A stretch of 64,000 nucleotides of DNA from Pomacea canaliculata (Eukaryota > Mollusca > Gastropoda > Architaenioglossa > Ampullariidae): assembly GCF_003073045.1 (NCBI RefSeq), contig NC_037590.1, positions 37,812,751 to 37,876,750 on the forward strand, in the 5' to 3' direction. The notes beneath the pieces are model-generated. The model made no database searches and was not told the DNA's origin. It saw only the letters and a list, made by a program, of their open reading frames with translations. Both the position numbers and the translations under genes were made by a program. This document shows positions 19,764 through 33,313 of this stretch, piece by piece (position 1 is the stretch's first letter; every line of letters starts with the position of its first letter).

Positions 19764-22060
19764 CTGTACCACACAACAACACGTATGTTATATGAATAGT
19801 GAGAATGTATACTTGGTTTAAACTTCGCTAATTTTTTTAAGCACTACACACACGTCAAATAATTTTTTTTTTTAATTAACTCTTAATATTTTTCTACCTC
19901 TTCTTAAGTTTACAAAATACCTTTTAACAATGGGAGTTTCTAGCTGTTTAATCCCATTTCATTGTAAGTTGCCTTATTATTCTGTTTGCAAGCATAGTTT
20001 TAATCTCATAGTCTTAATAAGTCATTAAGTATTAATAGATAACAAATATAAGAATAAAAACTATTGATAATAAATGGAAATGTATGAAAGAGAGGTAATA
20101 GTGTGGCTGGCAGGAAGAGTAAAAAAGAGAAGAACGTAGAGAATAAGAGAGGAAAATAAATGAGTGAAAGAAAGTTTGGTTGTTAGCATCAAGAGAAGAT
20201 TTCAAAAACCTTTAGCTCTCTATCATAACTCATAATGACTCACTAGTAGAGTGAAGTGGCTACAGACATAAGTAAGATATAAGAAACCAGTATTAATCAG
20301 TATACACAAGAGACATGAGGGATTCATTATGGGAGAAATCATTTGTGCTTTAATCTTATATTTAAAATAATTAATGTGAGTCTGCTTTGATTCATTTCTC
20401 AATTTAGCAAAATGAGCTGCATACCATGATAAAATACTATTAATATTGTAACAAGACAGGAACAATGCTTCAACATTTAATTGCTTTAGATATAACAAAG
20501 TCAAGGCTCCGATCTACCAATGGCATAATTTTCTGCTTGACATGTTAAATAAATAATGTTTAATAATATTATTGTGTCTACTAACCTAACAAGCAGAGGG
20601 TGAAGATTACAAGCCAGGGGCTGAATTTTTAGAGACTACAGCCATATTGCATCGTCTTCAGTAGTCAGATGTGGAACTGAGTAGCCGCATTAGCTGCCCC
20701 TTGGTGTTCTGTTGTCAAACGATGGACTGCAGCAAGAAGGATTTTGTGTCCCTCTCAGTGTCTCAGTCCACCCTTAGAGTTGTCTGTTCGATTGAAGCAG
20801 CGCCCTCTCGCTAGACACTGTGAACACCAACCGTGCCTTCTGGCCGCAAAATGTAGTATTATCCTGACAATAGGGATTGTCTGTTTGATTTGCCAACATC
20901 AAGTAACTTGCACTGTGAAAATCCTTGTATCGATGGTCTACCATGTAATCCTGAGAAAAACTTTGGATGACAGGTGACTGTTAACAAGGACTGTAGCTTT
21001 TTGTGAAGATTTCTAGTAGACTGCTACACTTTGTTTTCCTGTTCACGGTGGGACGACGATCGAGAAAACTATCACATAATTTCTCACTTAGTGGAGTTGA
21101 TGAACCAAATAAAATGTTGTCTTAGCTTTTCTCTATTATTGTGAGACCAGAACGAAATCAGCGTTTTTCATTCTAAGTAGTCGCCCTTGTCTTTATTTTC
21201 TTCTCGCACATCTAGCACCGCACTTCAGTAATTCTGAAAAAAAAGAATTAATGGCGGTCAGTCGGAATAGAAACATAGCAGTGGCAATCTAAAATACGAG
21301 ATATTCATTCTATTTAAGGACGATACTGTACAAATCTTTTTAACATGAATGGGGATGAGAAGGAGATGAGAAACAACAGACCTACTGGTGACAGCAAAGT
21401 AGCATTGTCGTGCAAGTCGCCACAGAATAAGACCATAATAATAAACTGCTCCTACATGCAGTCAGCAGGATCGTTATTACCCTTCTCATATTGATAATGA
21501 CTATTAAGAAGGATATCCTTGTTTACGATTTTCATGCGATGTAACAGGTTTTAGTTCACTTATACCATGGATGCATACCTCCCTGTGTTCATGTATAAAA
21601 TACTTGCTGACGAATACAGACACATGCAGCACTGTGTTGTCCTTTCTGAACTGAAAGCTGATCGAAGTTCAGTCTTATCGATTGCTCAAACAGGTAATAG
21701 ACATGTTAGAAACCTGTGCTGTTGGCAAGCCTTGTGGTGACGATGTCAGACCTGCAAGTAATGCGATATAGATTGCTGTGGGAAACAGAAAGGTAATCGG
21801 ATGAAGGGGAGAGCATTACGAGCCACGCAACTTTGCGTGCAGTTGCCGCCCTTAGTTTTTAATAATGTTCGGAGAACCAAGCTTGCAGATAGTTTCTGCC
21901 GTTTGCAAAGGCAACGAAAATACCGAGAAAGGGTAAACATTTTATTTAACCTTCTTTCTAAACTCACTGTAAAACGTGGATCAAAACAATTTTTCACAAC
22001 GATTCAACTGATGATTTCGCTGCATGAGGTTGTCGCTAGTTGAGTGTTTGGTTTAATAAA

Positions 22061-22336
22061 AGTCGTCCCATAACCTTTCGGTTGTAGGGGAGGGACGTGT
22101 TAGAGACCGCACTTTTTTTTTCGGCCAGCTGTTTGTGAGGGCAGTGCCCATCTCCACGCCTGTGACTTGTGACCTTTGTCAACCCCATCTGTAACATGAA
22201 CACTCTAGTAGTCACACACCCATTCCCAGCAGCTTAGTCGACAAAGGGGCAATGGCCGCTCCATGCTGATATCAAACACACGCGCCTTCGATCCGGGTTC
22301 TAACACCAGCGCTCTAACCGCTCAGCTATCCGCTTC
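22061..22336 (-). mobile_element. tRNA-derived SINE
   Basis: On the minus strand the element starts GAAGCGGATAGCTGAGCGGT (box A) followed by a box B-like GGATCGAAGG, then a central region with GCTGGGAATGGGTG and a 3' part with GAGATGGGCACTGCCCTCAC. The layout and several blocks match the element at 34570-34806. The plus-strand shadow ORFs are not genes. Confidence 0.65.
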
Positions 22337-23408
22337 ATAAACCTCTGTAAACAATGCCTTGTATTGTTTTCCCCCAAAAGAACCATGATGACTGTGAAAA
22401 AAAAAAATTAAAATAACACCTTCGTAATTTTTTATTTACTCGCTTATGCTTTCATTCACTCACGCATGCAAGCACGATTACCAGGCACGTCAGATGGCTG
22501 ATCTTAAGCATAAAACCAATACACCAAGCCTTGCTTTGATCGACCGACACAGGCGTTAGTCACGTGACCCCAGTGCGCGCTCGGAGCTGACCCCAATAAC
22601 ACACAATGGATAAACACAGGATATAGCACACAAGCACTAATATGCATATATACAAACAAAAGTGCACACACACAAAGACTAACATTCATCAAACATTCAG
22701 AGGCTGGAATGAGGTGTGGTGGCGGGTGGAGGGTAGAGGAAGGGGTACAGCCCTTGCTCATATCTTGCTGAGAACATTCCAGCTGTTCCTCAGTTTTCTC
22801 AAGGTGGCATGTGGTTTGTATTGCAGTATATCGTCGATACCTATACCCGCCAACCCACAATCAGTTAGTAAACAACTTGTCCACGCGAGGTTCAACTTCT
22901 TTAAAATCGTTTCTAACAAGTACCACAGCACAGTGCCAAGGAGATTAGTGTAGTGCAGACATGAATAGCTGCTGATGTCATCATTTTTAGTGCATGTGTG
23001 CTTACTATTGATGTACACATGAGCAATCAGCGCAAAACAAGCAGAAAAACATTCACATACAAGCACTGGGATGCATAACCCTGCTGAGTGACCATCTGTC
23101 AAAACCTAGATACTTACAAGTCGAGTACCCCGGTGACACGATGTCGTGTAGGAGACTTGTCTACACGTCCGAGGTACTCGCTACCCCTAGGCTTTCACAC
23201 CCTGACATTGTTACCCCGTCCATAGCGATACTGCACTTTATTATATAGTACACTGGATTTTATCCGGGTATGTAGAAGGTTCATTGGCTCTCGGCAACAA
23301 TAAGTGCTGCACTAGATTTGCGTTTCTTTAAGGTCTGTCAGCCTACCTGTGTTTTTATTGTACTCAGACACACAGAAGACTTCATGACATTTATACCCCA
23401 CCACCTAC

Positions 23409-23431
23409 CTGCCATCATCACCACGGCTACC
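23409..23431 (-). CDS. CDH23: Candidate 5' exon of gene A (signal peptide part)
   Basis: 23-nt segment between acceptor CTCCAG and donor GTAGGT, coding VAVVMMAG with split codons at both ends. Its phase-1 exit fits exon 19763-19680 and its phase-2 entry fits the candidate at 33313-33273. It would form part of a hydrophobic leader. Support is phase and hydrophobicity only. Confidence 0.35.
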
Positions 23432-25016
23432 CTGGAGTAAAAGTGAAAGAAAAAAGCTTGGGAAATACAGTTTAAAATATCAACATATGTGTCATGAACC
23501 ACGTGACCCGTCTAATCCCTCGTGCTACATCAGATGCTGTCACGACTGGTGCAACTGTTACACGGCTTGAGGACTGTGCCAACAGTGGAGCTGTGTGTCA
23601 CGTAATTACGTGACGATTGTCCTGTGGGAGTATAATTTATATGCGTGCGGGTGCATGCTGGGATACCTGTCGATGTAAATACAACGGGTAATCAAGTTCT
23701 CGATTGCTTGGTCAATACAGCACACAGTGTGCAGATGACTGTGACTGTCATCCTACCTAACCAGAGAGCTACTGTATACCTGAGCATGGAACTATACCTT
23801 AGCGAGGGTTGTTGAGGGTCGAGCAGGTATTACAATGTACATTAATATGAATGTTGAGAAAATTGAGTACATTGGTAAGGGAGAGCACACAAAAAGGGGA
23901 CATCACGATATCCCGACCCCGTTTGCGTGACACCAGAATATTTTAAGCATATTTGTTGCTTTTTGGAGTATTCTCTTTTGTTGTTAAGCCTCATTTCAGG
24001 TCCCCATCCCATTTTAAATTCACACACACACAACCGCCCAACCACCTCGGCCTGTTTTGGAGACATGAGGGTTTATCTCTGTCCTCCCCGTTCCCTCGTC
24101 TCAGATGCCTGATGAGCTATGCAGCTAAAAGTCCGGGTCTTGTTGTCGCTGACCTCGGGCAAAAAGAAGCTACTGGGTGCGCTGTCACGAACATTTAATC
24201 TTTATTCTGACCCCCTGAGGTACAAGCAGCTCTCTTCATGCTCAATGTCGAGGGTCAGGTCACACTCACGAGTGTGAAAGTGAAGCACTTTCCGGAATAG
24301 GTGGACGGCAGGTACGAAGTCTTCATAAAACAGTTTGTGCCGTGGCAGCTGCTCTACACTCGGGTTGTTAGCAGAGAGGACTACTGTAAACACGAACTTA
24401 GGTCTCCTGTGGACTGCTGTCTCGTGTCAAGTGATATAGCAAGTCCCAGAGCTGATCAGAGAGACCAAACACATCAGTTTTCATTTACACAGGCACGGTG
24501 CAGAGCATGCGCGAGTTTGTTTTTTCAATTCTATTAAATACACACATTTTCTTGTAAACTTAAATTATTTTTATCTTTATGCTGACAATAAAATGTGTAT
24601 TTAATTCTAAAAATGGTGTGGTCTGACAGATTTGCTACTGCACTTGCCTACGTCATCAATAAACGTTGATAATAATGTTATCGATGCGATGCTCTCCTTC
24701 CATATCTGAGACAGTACGGCGCCTCTCGGTTTCCCGATAGCGAAATGTTGCTGACATCAGACAAAAAAATATAATAATGAAAACTTAAAACAAAACAGGT
24801 AAACTACTGTACACCAGTAAAAAGGTATGATCACTAGGAAACAGTGGTTTGAGAATTCAAACCCAACAATGGTAATTAAATTCAAATTCTTCATTAATTA
24901 TGACATAAATCCGAGGTCGCTTGAAGACATTCTACATAGTAGTGTTTTATTAGTGCCACTGTCTCCGTTTTATTCTGCCTTGTGTCTATACCATTCTGTC
25001 GCTCTTTTGCTTAAGT

Positions 25017-25855
25017 CAGGGGTGGGCAAATAGCGGCCCGCGGGCCGCATGCGGCCCGCCAAGTGGTTCTCTGCGGCCCGCAGAAGCCCTTTGGCAACAC
25101 ACAAAAATATTACCGAAAACAAGTTACGCTTAGTCCTTCCCACGCTGCTGCGTACGTAATGGCCGGCCTTGAACTGTCTCGCCGTAGCCAGTGGACCCTT
25201 TGTTACACCTGAGTTACAAAGCGGCTGACCAACTTAGGAAGGTCATGACCAGACAGGGGAGGGGGGATGTAGACGCGCCGTTAGGTAAGGTGACCAGACG
25301 TTCATGTTGATGATGCACCTGATGAATTACAACTTGAACTGATACACCTTCAATCAGATCATGCATTGAAGGAAAGGTTTTATTCCCTGTCACTGGTTGA
25401 GTTTTTTAAGTGCCTCTCCAACAAATCATTTCCTTGTTTAAGAGTGTTTGCTGCCCAACTATTTTCAATATTTGGTTCAAGTTACATCTGTGAGCAAAGT
25501 TTTTCCTACATGAATATAAACAAGTCAAAGAACAGGTCATTTCTTTCAGATGCAAACTTGCAGTCAGTTATGAGAGTATCTACCAGTAATTTTGAGCCAA
25601 ATTTTAAAAGAATTGTTCAGCAAAATTGTATTCAAAAACGTTTTTCTCATTAAATTGTGTGCACTTAATTGTTCATTCTGGTTTTATATTTAATCCTACA
25701 GTGTTACATATTTCATGTGCTCATTATTTAATAAATGCGTTTGTTTACAATTTGGCGATTTTTACGTCGTTTTGTATTCATTACAAGGTGCGGCCCTCGG
25801 ACTAGTCATGACCCAGCAATGCGGCCCTCGCAACAAAAAAGTTTGCCCACCCCTG
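25017..25855 (+). mobile_element. hAT DNA transposon, 839-bp deletion derivative
   Basis: Terminal inverted repeats CAGGGGTGGGCAAA and TTTGCCCACCCCTG are perfect over 14 bp, followed by subterminal GCGGCCC-rich sequence at both ends. An 8-bp target duplication GCTTAAGT flanks it (25009-25016 and 25856-25863). Inside, only the C-terminal part of a transposase remains. TIR sequence, 8-bp duplication and the transposase end all point to hAT. The intact duplication suggests a fairly young insertion. Confidence 0.92.
25303..25653 (+). pseudogene. hAT transposase C-terminal fragment (dimerisation domain)
   Basis: Open frame reading DELQLELIHLQSDHALKERF, then FGSSYICEQSFSYMNINKSK and LSDANLQSVMRVSTSN, then TAA. 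This is the hAT C-terminal dimerisation domain, of the type domesticated in GTF2IRD2-like proteins. N-terminal zinc finger and catalytic core are absent, consistent with internal deletion; upstream in the element there is no matching frame. Confidence 0.85.
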
Positions 25856-28800
25856 GCTTAAGTAATAAACTGTTTCGACAGGGATTCACGAGATTCTCAC
25901 ACACTCATTTCATCTTGTTACCCGATGGCAATTTTAATGTAAATGAAGGAAAGGGGACACTTGAGGTCAATGTTGACAACGGGCGAGAGTGCATGCCATG
26001 CCAAAATCGTGGGAACATGGGGGAAACGACAGGATAAAACCCTGTTAATGAAGCGTGGGGAGGTTTTTGTCAACTCCGAGACCAAACGAGTGCACATCAG
26101 AACTGTTGTAACTAAGGTCTTCCACAATACATGGTTTCTGGCTTTGTCACAATGCTTTCTCAATTTCCGCTTTCTTGTACTCCTTGTGTTGCTTGTTTGC
26201 TTTCCTGTCAGAAGTTCTCATGCATGAACACAGCCAAAAGGCATTTCAATCATCAAGTCGCCAGCTCTACTTTTGTGGCATGACTGGATGGCTTTCATTG
26301 TTATTCTCATCACGAGTTGCTTAGTTGGCTGATTTTAAAAAACAACTTCAGTTTTTTGTTGTTATCGGGACGAAGGATTTAATCTCCTGTTTTCAAGTCC
26401 TCGGGCCGAACTGCTTGTGAATAAAGAGAATTGCTTTCAACGCCTTCTGCATTCGAGGTACAATATCACTGAACCAGACTACGGTGACACGAAGTAAACT
26501 AGTTTAATTCCTTTTTTTGTTGGCGAGCAGGCTTCTATTCAAATTTGTTTTGAGGAACACTGTTGCATGCTTGTATGCTAGCCATGTATGCAAGTACGCA
26601 TGCGCACAAACACACAAACACATGATATCTCAAATGCCATCTCAACAACTATTTTAGAAGATCCTGACAAAGCGGCTAAGAAATATTTTATGAAAATCAG
26701 TCTGCAGTCAACATCAAGACCAAACAGGACCGTTTGTGTGAAGAAAACCACTTCAACAATTCGCTACTTTTGTTTGCTCGTCTGCTTGCTGGGGAGGTTC
26801 GATCCGAAGGTTAAATACTTTTTAGAGCTTCGTCTTTCCGTTGTTCTTCCTTCCTGCTGGAGAAGTGGAAGGTGCGAACAAGATCAGAGGTCTATCGACT
26901 TTGCTGGTTTGCAAACAGGAAGAGGAAGTGGGTCAGACTGCGCTGTTTACATGCGCGGAGATCAAGACAGGATTTGGATCCACGTGACTTTGCTCTCGTT
27001 TCTTGAGACGACACATCCTTCCGATGTCTTTGTTGATCATCAGAATTCGTAAATAAGGATGAAGGAATAATTTACAGATATTGTATTTGTTCTCTTCCAT
27101 CCTTCGCTCTCTCTCCTCTCCCACGTGGGACTAAAAATAAGGACTGACAGTCTAAGGCAAGAAGTGAGACTGAAATAGAGGGGGACCACTAAACAAACGG
27201 ACTGTCCAAATGTTTTTTAGGGATTGTGAAAAATCTCATGTGACCTCCAGCGTTCAAATGTTGTGCTTCCTCGCGCGTGCAAATGCTGGCAGCATCGATC
27301 CCACCACACACCTTCATCCTGACGGAAGCAGATTTAATTATCAATGAGATTGAACTGGAACACACTGATCACGAAAAGCAGGTCATCAGTCACCATAGAA
27401 ACACTCGGAACCCGTTCCCATAATGCTTCTGAAATGCCTTCATTTAAAGTTGTTTATGTGTTTATAAATGATTGATTTATTGTTTGCATGTATGCATATT
27501 TATGTTAACTGCAATATGCACATTCCCTTTTGCTTACATATGTCTATGAATGTGAATTAAGTTTTTTTGGGGAGGGGGGTTTATAAAAAATGAAGAAGAA
27601 AAAAAAAAGCCCGGCAGTTGTTTGACTGACAGCAGTAAGTCAAGAAAATAAAAACAGACAAAAATGTGTCTGTTGCTTACACTTAGTAATAATCGATGAA
27701 CATGTCACATAAATGTCAAAGTATCAGCTTATTTTCACAGATAGTCACACATATCATGCTGAGGTGAAACACTATAAGAAACTCTTTACGTGAAAACATG
27801 TTTACACCTGGACAAACTGTGAGCATTTCCGGTTGCGTTACCTGAGTGACGTCATAGCTTGGAGGCAAGCTTACCCCCGAGACTCACCCTTTGAAAATGT
27901 AACCGCTCCTTCAACTACAGATTACAGTTTCTGTAAACGAAATTTGTGATTCGTTCCTCAACGATAGAGAACGAGACTTGAATGTTGTTCACGGTGCATC
28001 ACTACGCGGCTATTGCTCCTCTTGTGTTTGAATTTTGTACCTGTCACCTACCCTAGTGCCACCTGTGACAAACACACCATTAATATGTGTCACATGACTA
28101 GGTATCGTTGGAGGCAGAGTCATGTAGTTCTAAAATTCAAGATCACGCATCAACTGACAGTAAAAAATTGTCAGATCATGAAAGCAAAATAAACTCTCTG
28201 ACTATAGTAGATAATTTACGAACATTTTTACTACTGGTCATGATAGTTTCAAGTGCCTTTTATGTGTAGAGGGGTATAGGTCCTGCTCATATCTACTTCA
28301 GGATGTCTACCCCTCGTTTTCAAATACAGTGTACATCCTACATCCTATTCACCAAACAATGATAGTTTTCACTAACACACACCCCATTAAAGTCACTCTC
28401 ACGTCTTTCCACAGTCACCAAAAAATATCTACCTAACATACATATGAGATAAAACTGACTTCTTTTAAATCCTCTACATTCCTTTTCCTCATATTCACAA
28501 CCGTGTTTACAGCCCTAGGTTATAAATATCCCGACCGCATAAAATGACAAACAAAAAGACGAAAATCCAACGGAAACACGTTCATGAATGCTTAATGAAT
28601 GTCTGTGTTTAAGTTTTGTTTAAAATACTCGTTCAGCTTTGAAGAGGTTAATTCTTGCGTAATGTTATGATTGGCCTACCTTTCCAGTTTCAGAACAGCA
28701 GCCGTTGAGTACATAAACAAGGATTAGCAGACAGTACTCTCCTAGAAAGCCACCATCAGAAGTGTCTAGTTTCTGCCAGGTCACAATCAAACACAGATGT

Positions 28801-29229
28801 GGTAGTCCTTTGGCTTCTCTGTGTTCTCTCACCTGACCAGGTGTACCGCTGCACACAGTCGATCGATCCTCCACCAAGGTGGGCCTGCAATACCTGTGGG
28901 CGCAGTGAGTCTCGCGAGATACCGCGGTCTTTGCAGGAGGACCGTTAGCGGCTGGTCCACTGTCACCAACCGTCTGACAGCTGCCTCGCTGGGGCTGTAT
29001 TCAACCGCAGCATCCACATCCAGACCATCACGCTGGAAAATCAAGTTTCCCCACCCATCTCCCCCATCTTATGACTAGTAACAGCTGTTCGTCCGCATGC
29101 TCCTTTCATGTCTTGCATGAGTCCCCCATGTGGTAAGCAAACATCTCATGCTGCAGGCGGGCAAGGGGTCATTGTCGGAGGAGGTTAAGACGGTTTTATT
29201 TCCTCTATCTATCTTTATCTATCTATAAA

Positions 29230-29665
29230 TAAGAAGAAGGAAAACACACAGACAAAAAAAGGAAAGCAGGAGAAAGAACATAAGTAAAAGAACAAGAACA
29301 TCTAAACCAAAAAATAAAATCAAAACAAGAATAATTAACAAGGCTAGAACAACAAGGATTCAAAATATCAGAAAAAATGTTAACAAGAACAAAACAAAAA
29401 CAAGTACATCAAAGCATTAATAATAAACAAGAACCAGAATATTTAAAAAAAAAAACAAGAACGAAAATCTCAAAAGGAGAACACGAAAGAATCACTGAAA
29501 CATAATTAAACAGGAGTATAAACATCAAAACAAGGACAAACAAGAAAAATATCAAAATAAGAAAAAACAATAAGACAAGACCAAGAACATCAAAGCAAGG
29601 ACATAAAAACAAATACAAGAGTGTCCAGATAAGATAATTAGACAAGAACAAGTTTAAACAAAAAG
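29230..29665. repeat. A-rich degenerate repeat
   Basis: Over 430 bp of nearly T-poor sequence built from variants of ACAAGAACATCAAAAC. The minus-strand frame across it is leucine/phenylalanine-rich and not a gene. Preceded by a short TATC tetranucleotide run (about 29205-29228). Confidence 0.7.
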
Positions 29666-32600
29666 AAGACAAATATTCACCACATGGTTAGATGAACTGC
29701 AGATAAGTCTTTTTTTTTTGCACGTGCATGCACACGGCACAGGTGACCTAATGCATCACACAGAGAGGTCGCAGTGAAGTGTGTATGACATTATGACTAT
29801 CAGTGACTTATGACTTGACACCCTCAAGAGTGACCTCAACCACCTTTTATTGTCTTGCTGTTAGTACTTCACTGTTTCCCACCCTAGGGAAGAAGTAAAG
29901 CTATAAAGGAATGCGTTGGTTACTGGATACTGAGTGTTTTAGTGACAGAAATGGAATGGATAGACAGACCACAGTTATACCGAGAATGGATTTTTAACCG
30001 ACAAGAGTGACAGACCGCTGAGTAAGACAGATCGCTGCCAATTAAACAAATCGTAACTGAAGCTCATAAATCAATGAGCTAGTCATGTTTACAACAGTTT
30101 AAAGGATTGTAAAGACAAAATAAAACTGCTTAGAATCTCGTAAAGAGTAGGAGCAATTTGCATCTCTTCTCTTTCGTTTGCTTCGACAAAGTCTCGGCGT
30201 TCCGTCACGTGACCTTCTGACTTATGACCAAGACTGCTTAATTTTTCGATTTTTATAAACATCGGTAACCGAAAAAGTGCTAACAAATGGTAATAAAGTG
30301 AGGAACGAATCATTATTTCTTCTGCATTGCTCTCGCGCACTGCAATCGTAACTAAGTATAATTTTTAAACGTTTTGACCGTCACCACAGCCTTATAACAG
30401 CCTTGAGTATATCTTTACGACAGGGCTATTATTTTACCTTTATTTAGTAGTCCCAATATGTCTTCAGAGTGTCAGGGCCCGAGTACAGTCATAAACATGT
30501 GTCGATCGCCAGTCGAAAGAGCCGAGACACTGAACAATTATCACCCTTCTTGACCTCTGACCTCTTTCTTTTCCTTGTTTTTTTATTCAACGTCTCCTCC
30601 TATTCCTACTCGTCTTCATCGCCATCATTGTCGATGTTCACTACGGTTTACGATTGTCACTGTAAAACTAAAGAATACACATTCACTTTCAGTCTTATGA
30701 AGCAAAGTTTAGTGCAATGGTGCATACAGTGCAAAGGCAACGAGAGCGACCGACAAGGAGTGGATCACAAGAGCCCGGCTCTAGCAAGATGTTGTATTGT
30801 TGGTTGTGTCGGAGAGGATCGACTAAAAAGTATTGACCTGCTGGGTATTGCATAGAAACTTCGATCTCCTTCTATCACTCCCTTCCCCGCCTCACTCTAA
30901 TTACCTCCCACGTGAGTGCATCAGGCAGAAGTGTACGCCTAACTAGAGAAAGTAGAAGTACTAAATATTACAAATAGGGCAAGATGGTTTTTGCGAACTT
31001 TTATACTGAACTAGATATTAAAACTTATTCATTCAGTAAAACCAATCTGAGTTTGTAAAGGCATTCTGAGTTTTAAACCAAGTGTCATATGTTACATAAT
31101 ATTATCATAAACAATATATTGCAATAAGTCATGTCATACTGCATACTATGCAGCCTGGTTCACACTACATTGTAAAGATGAACAATATTTCGGTATGTAC
31201 CTTATCTGTTACATGATGAAACATGTAATACCTTATCAGTATTCATACAAAAAAGAGTTTGGCTTATGTAACCCCGTTTATCTCCAGCCGCGATAAGAAG
31301 GGATAAGCCAGTGCTATTCTCTGTCAAGAAGAGAATAGTTTTAACTCATTGCTATCTGCTGGTGGGAACAGGACATTGCTAAACAGGGTAACACATAAAT
31401 TAAAGATAAATACTGAGTAACACGCTCAAGTGCTGAAAATAATTGTGATGTGTTACCTGCGGCATTGAAGAACTTTGGAGTACCTCTGCTGTGTGCTTTG
31501 AAGAAACCTGCCGCCAGGTGCTAAAACTAGGTTTATTCTGATTGGCTCGTGCTAATCAGTCAGACAGGCTGCTAAAAATGTAACATGACTGTAGCTGATT
31601 TTCTGTTAGCCATCTTGAGTTAGCCATCTTGCTGAAATAACTTTTGGTGCACCTGGCTCTATGGTCACCAAGAGACATCCAGCTAAGCTCACCCATTACG
31701 GGGTACATTTATTGCACCCTTCGGATGTTGTCGTCTAGAAGTATTTTTGTCTTAATATTTTTAAAAATCTTGTGTATATAGAAAAAGTGTATATATATAT
31801 ATGTATAAAAGTGGTATATATTATGCTTGAAAGTGTGAGCACTCTTTTCTATCTCGCTCCTTTTCTCTCGGACATTGGCCCATCCACTTTTGTTTAAGAC
31901 TGCCTAGTTCCAATTTTTTTTTAATTTTGTCATGTTTTCTTGAATTATTTTCCAGACAGTCTCAAAACTAAGGCTATAACACTTATCTATATCGTTTTTC
32001 TGATCTACTAAATATTAAGGCACACTAAAATTTGTGAATTATATATATATATAGCGATACCACACAATCTTTATCATGCTTCGCTGAACACGAAGCTAGT
32101 GGAGAATACAAAGGAAATATTTTGCATGATCTCGTTTACTTGCTCGGGGTACTGAACGTCTCAACATTTGTACACATTTTCTTCTACTTAAACACATTTG
32201 GCTAAAACTCCTCGGTTTCAAGTGAGCAGAAAAGATGAAATATGGATGAATAAACTGAAGAAACATTGTTTACTTTATTTCAAATATAAACATCATTTCT
32301 GTATAACCTCTTGTCACCATATTATAAGCTTCGAACTACCGTCCCCTTCAGAAGCCTTCATGAGACGGTTGAAGCCTGTCAGTGGCATATATTTTACATA
32401 CTAATGTGATGTTTTTATCTTTGGATCAGTATTTTGCACACACCTCTCGGTCAGGACTATCTCGAGCCAAATCTGTGAGGAAAAGTGCCGAGGGCGTTTC
32501 CTGTTATATAGGGTACCCACGAGAGACATAAATTTCTGTCACGGGCGTGAACTGTACTTCAATTGTCAAGCCACAATAAGAAACACTTAAAACCCTTGTG

Positions 32601-33272
32601 CTTGTTTTTTTTTTCACTACTACGACCACACACACACACACGAAAAAAAAAACGGTTACAGGACACAGAGAGATAAACAAAGGATAAGCAGACAAGCACA
32701 AAGGCATTCATATGAGACAGGAACAAGAAAACAATGATACAGGACGACGAACACACCTAGAGACAGAAAGACGATAAAAGAGAGGAGACTGGTACACAGG
32801 CAAGGAGGACTAAACGAAAGGCAAACGTGTGTGGCAGAAATATTAAGCACCTGGAACGTGCTACAAGCATGGAAATGCGATCTAAAAAAGTAATATTATT
32901 AACATTCTGTCAATGACAGGATTATTTATTACAGGTCAGACTCCTTTCCCCATCTTACGGCACGGGCTTTAAAATACTTTATTTTCATACCAGAATAATA
33001 CCCTCTGTATTTTGTAATTGCTTGAGGTACGACCGATGGTTTTATTGCATGGTCCAGAGCCAAAGGTGCCACTACTCGTTTCCCAGGCACGTTTACCGCT
33101 AGAGGGCATAAACATCAATTTGATAGCTACGACAACTGTTGATGTTATTGTCTGAACAAAGAGGGACGAGCAAGGGACACACACTCCATTTTCGTACAAT
33201 GAGTCAGCACACACACACGTTCAGCAGTTCGAGAGACAGACATAATATAAATATTCGTGTGTATACACTTAC

Positions 33273-33313
33273 CGGAGATGGAGTAGAAGACCAATGAACA
33301 CCACAGGCCTTAT
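33273..33313 (-). CDS. CDH23: Candidate first coding exon of gene A
   Basis: 41-nt segment after a GTTCAG and before a strong GTAAGT donor, reading IRPVVFIGLLLHLR and joining in phase to the candidate at 23431. Together they resemble a signal peptide. The first codon is ATA, not ATG, at the position where gene B has CAG/ATG. It could be a sequence error, a decayed start or a false exon. Confidence 0.28.

Noticed and set aside
26588-27052. Longest plus-strand open frame outside the cadherins (154 aa)
   Set aside because: No recognisable domain, mixed low-complexity start, no paired splice sites or neighbours; a chance frame is the simplest reading.
28821-29078. Overlapping GC-richer open frames on both strands
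   Set aside because: No family resemblance and both strands open equally, which suggests composition, not coding.
29409-29672. Hydrophobic leucine-rich minus-strand frame
   Set aside because: It is the complement of the A-rich repeat.
31314-31338. Hairpin CTATTCTC/GAGAATAG
   Set aside because: Eight-bp stem with a 9-nt loop in AT-rich DNA; no associated element or gene.
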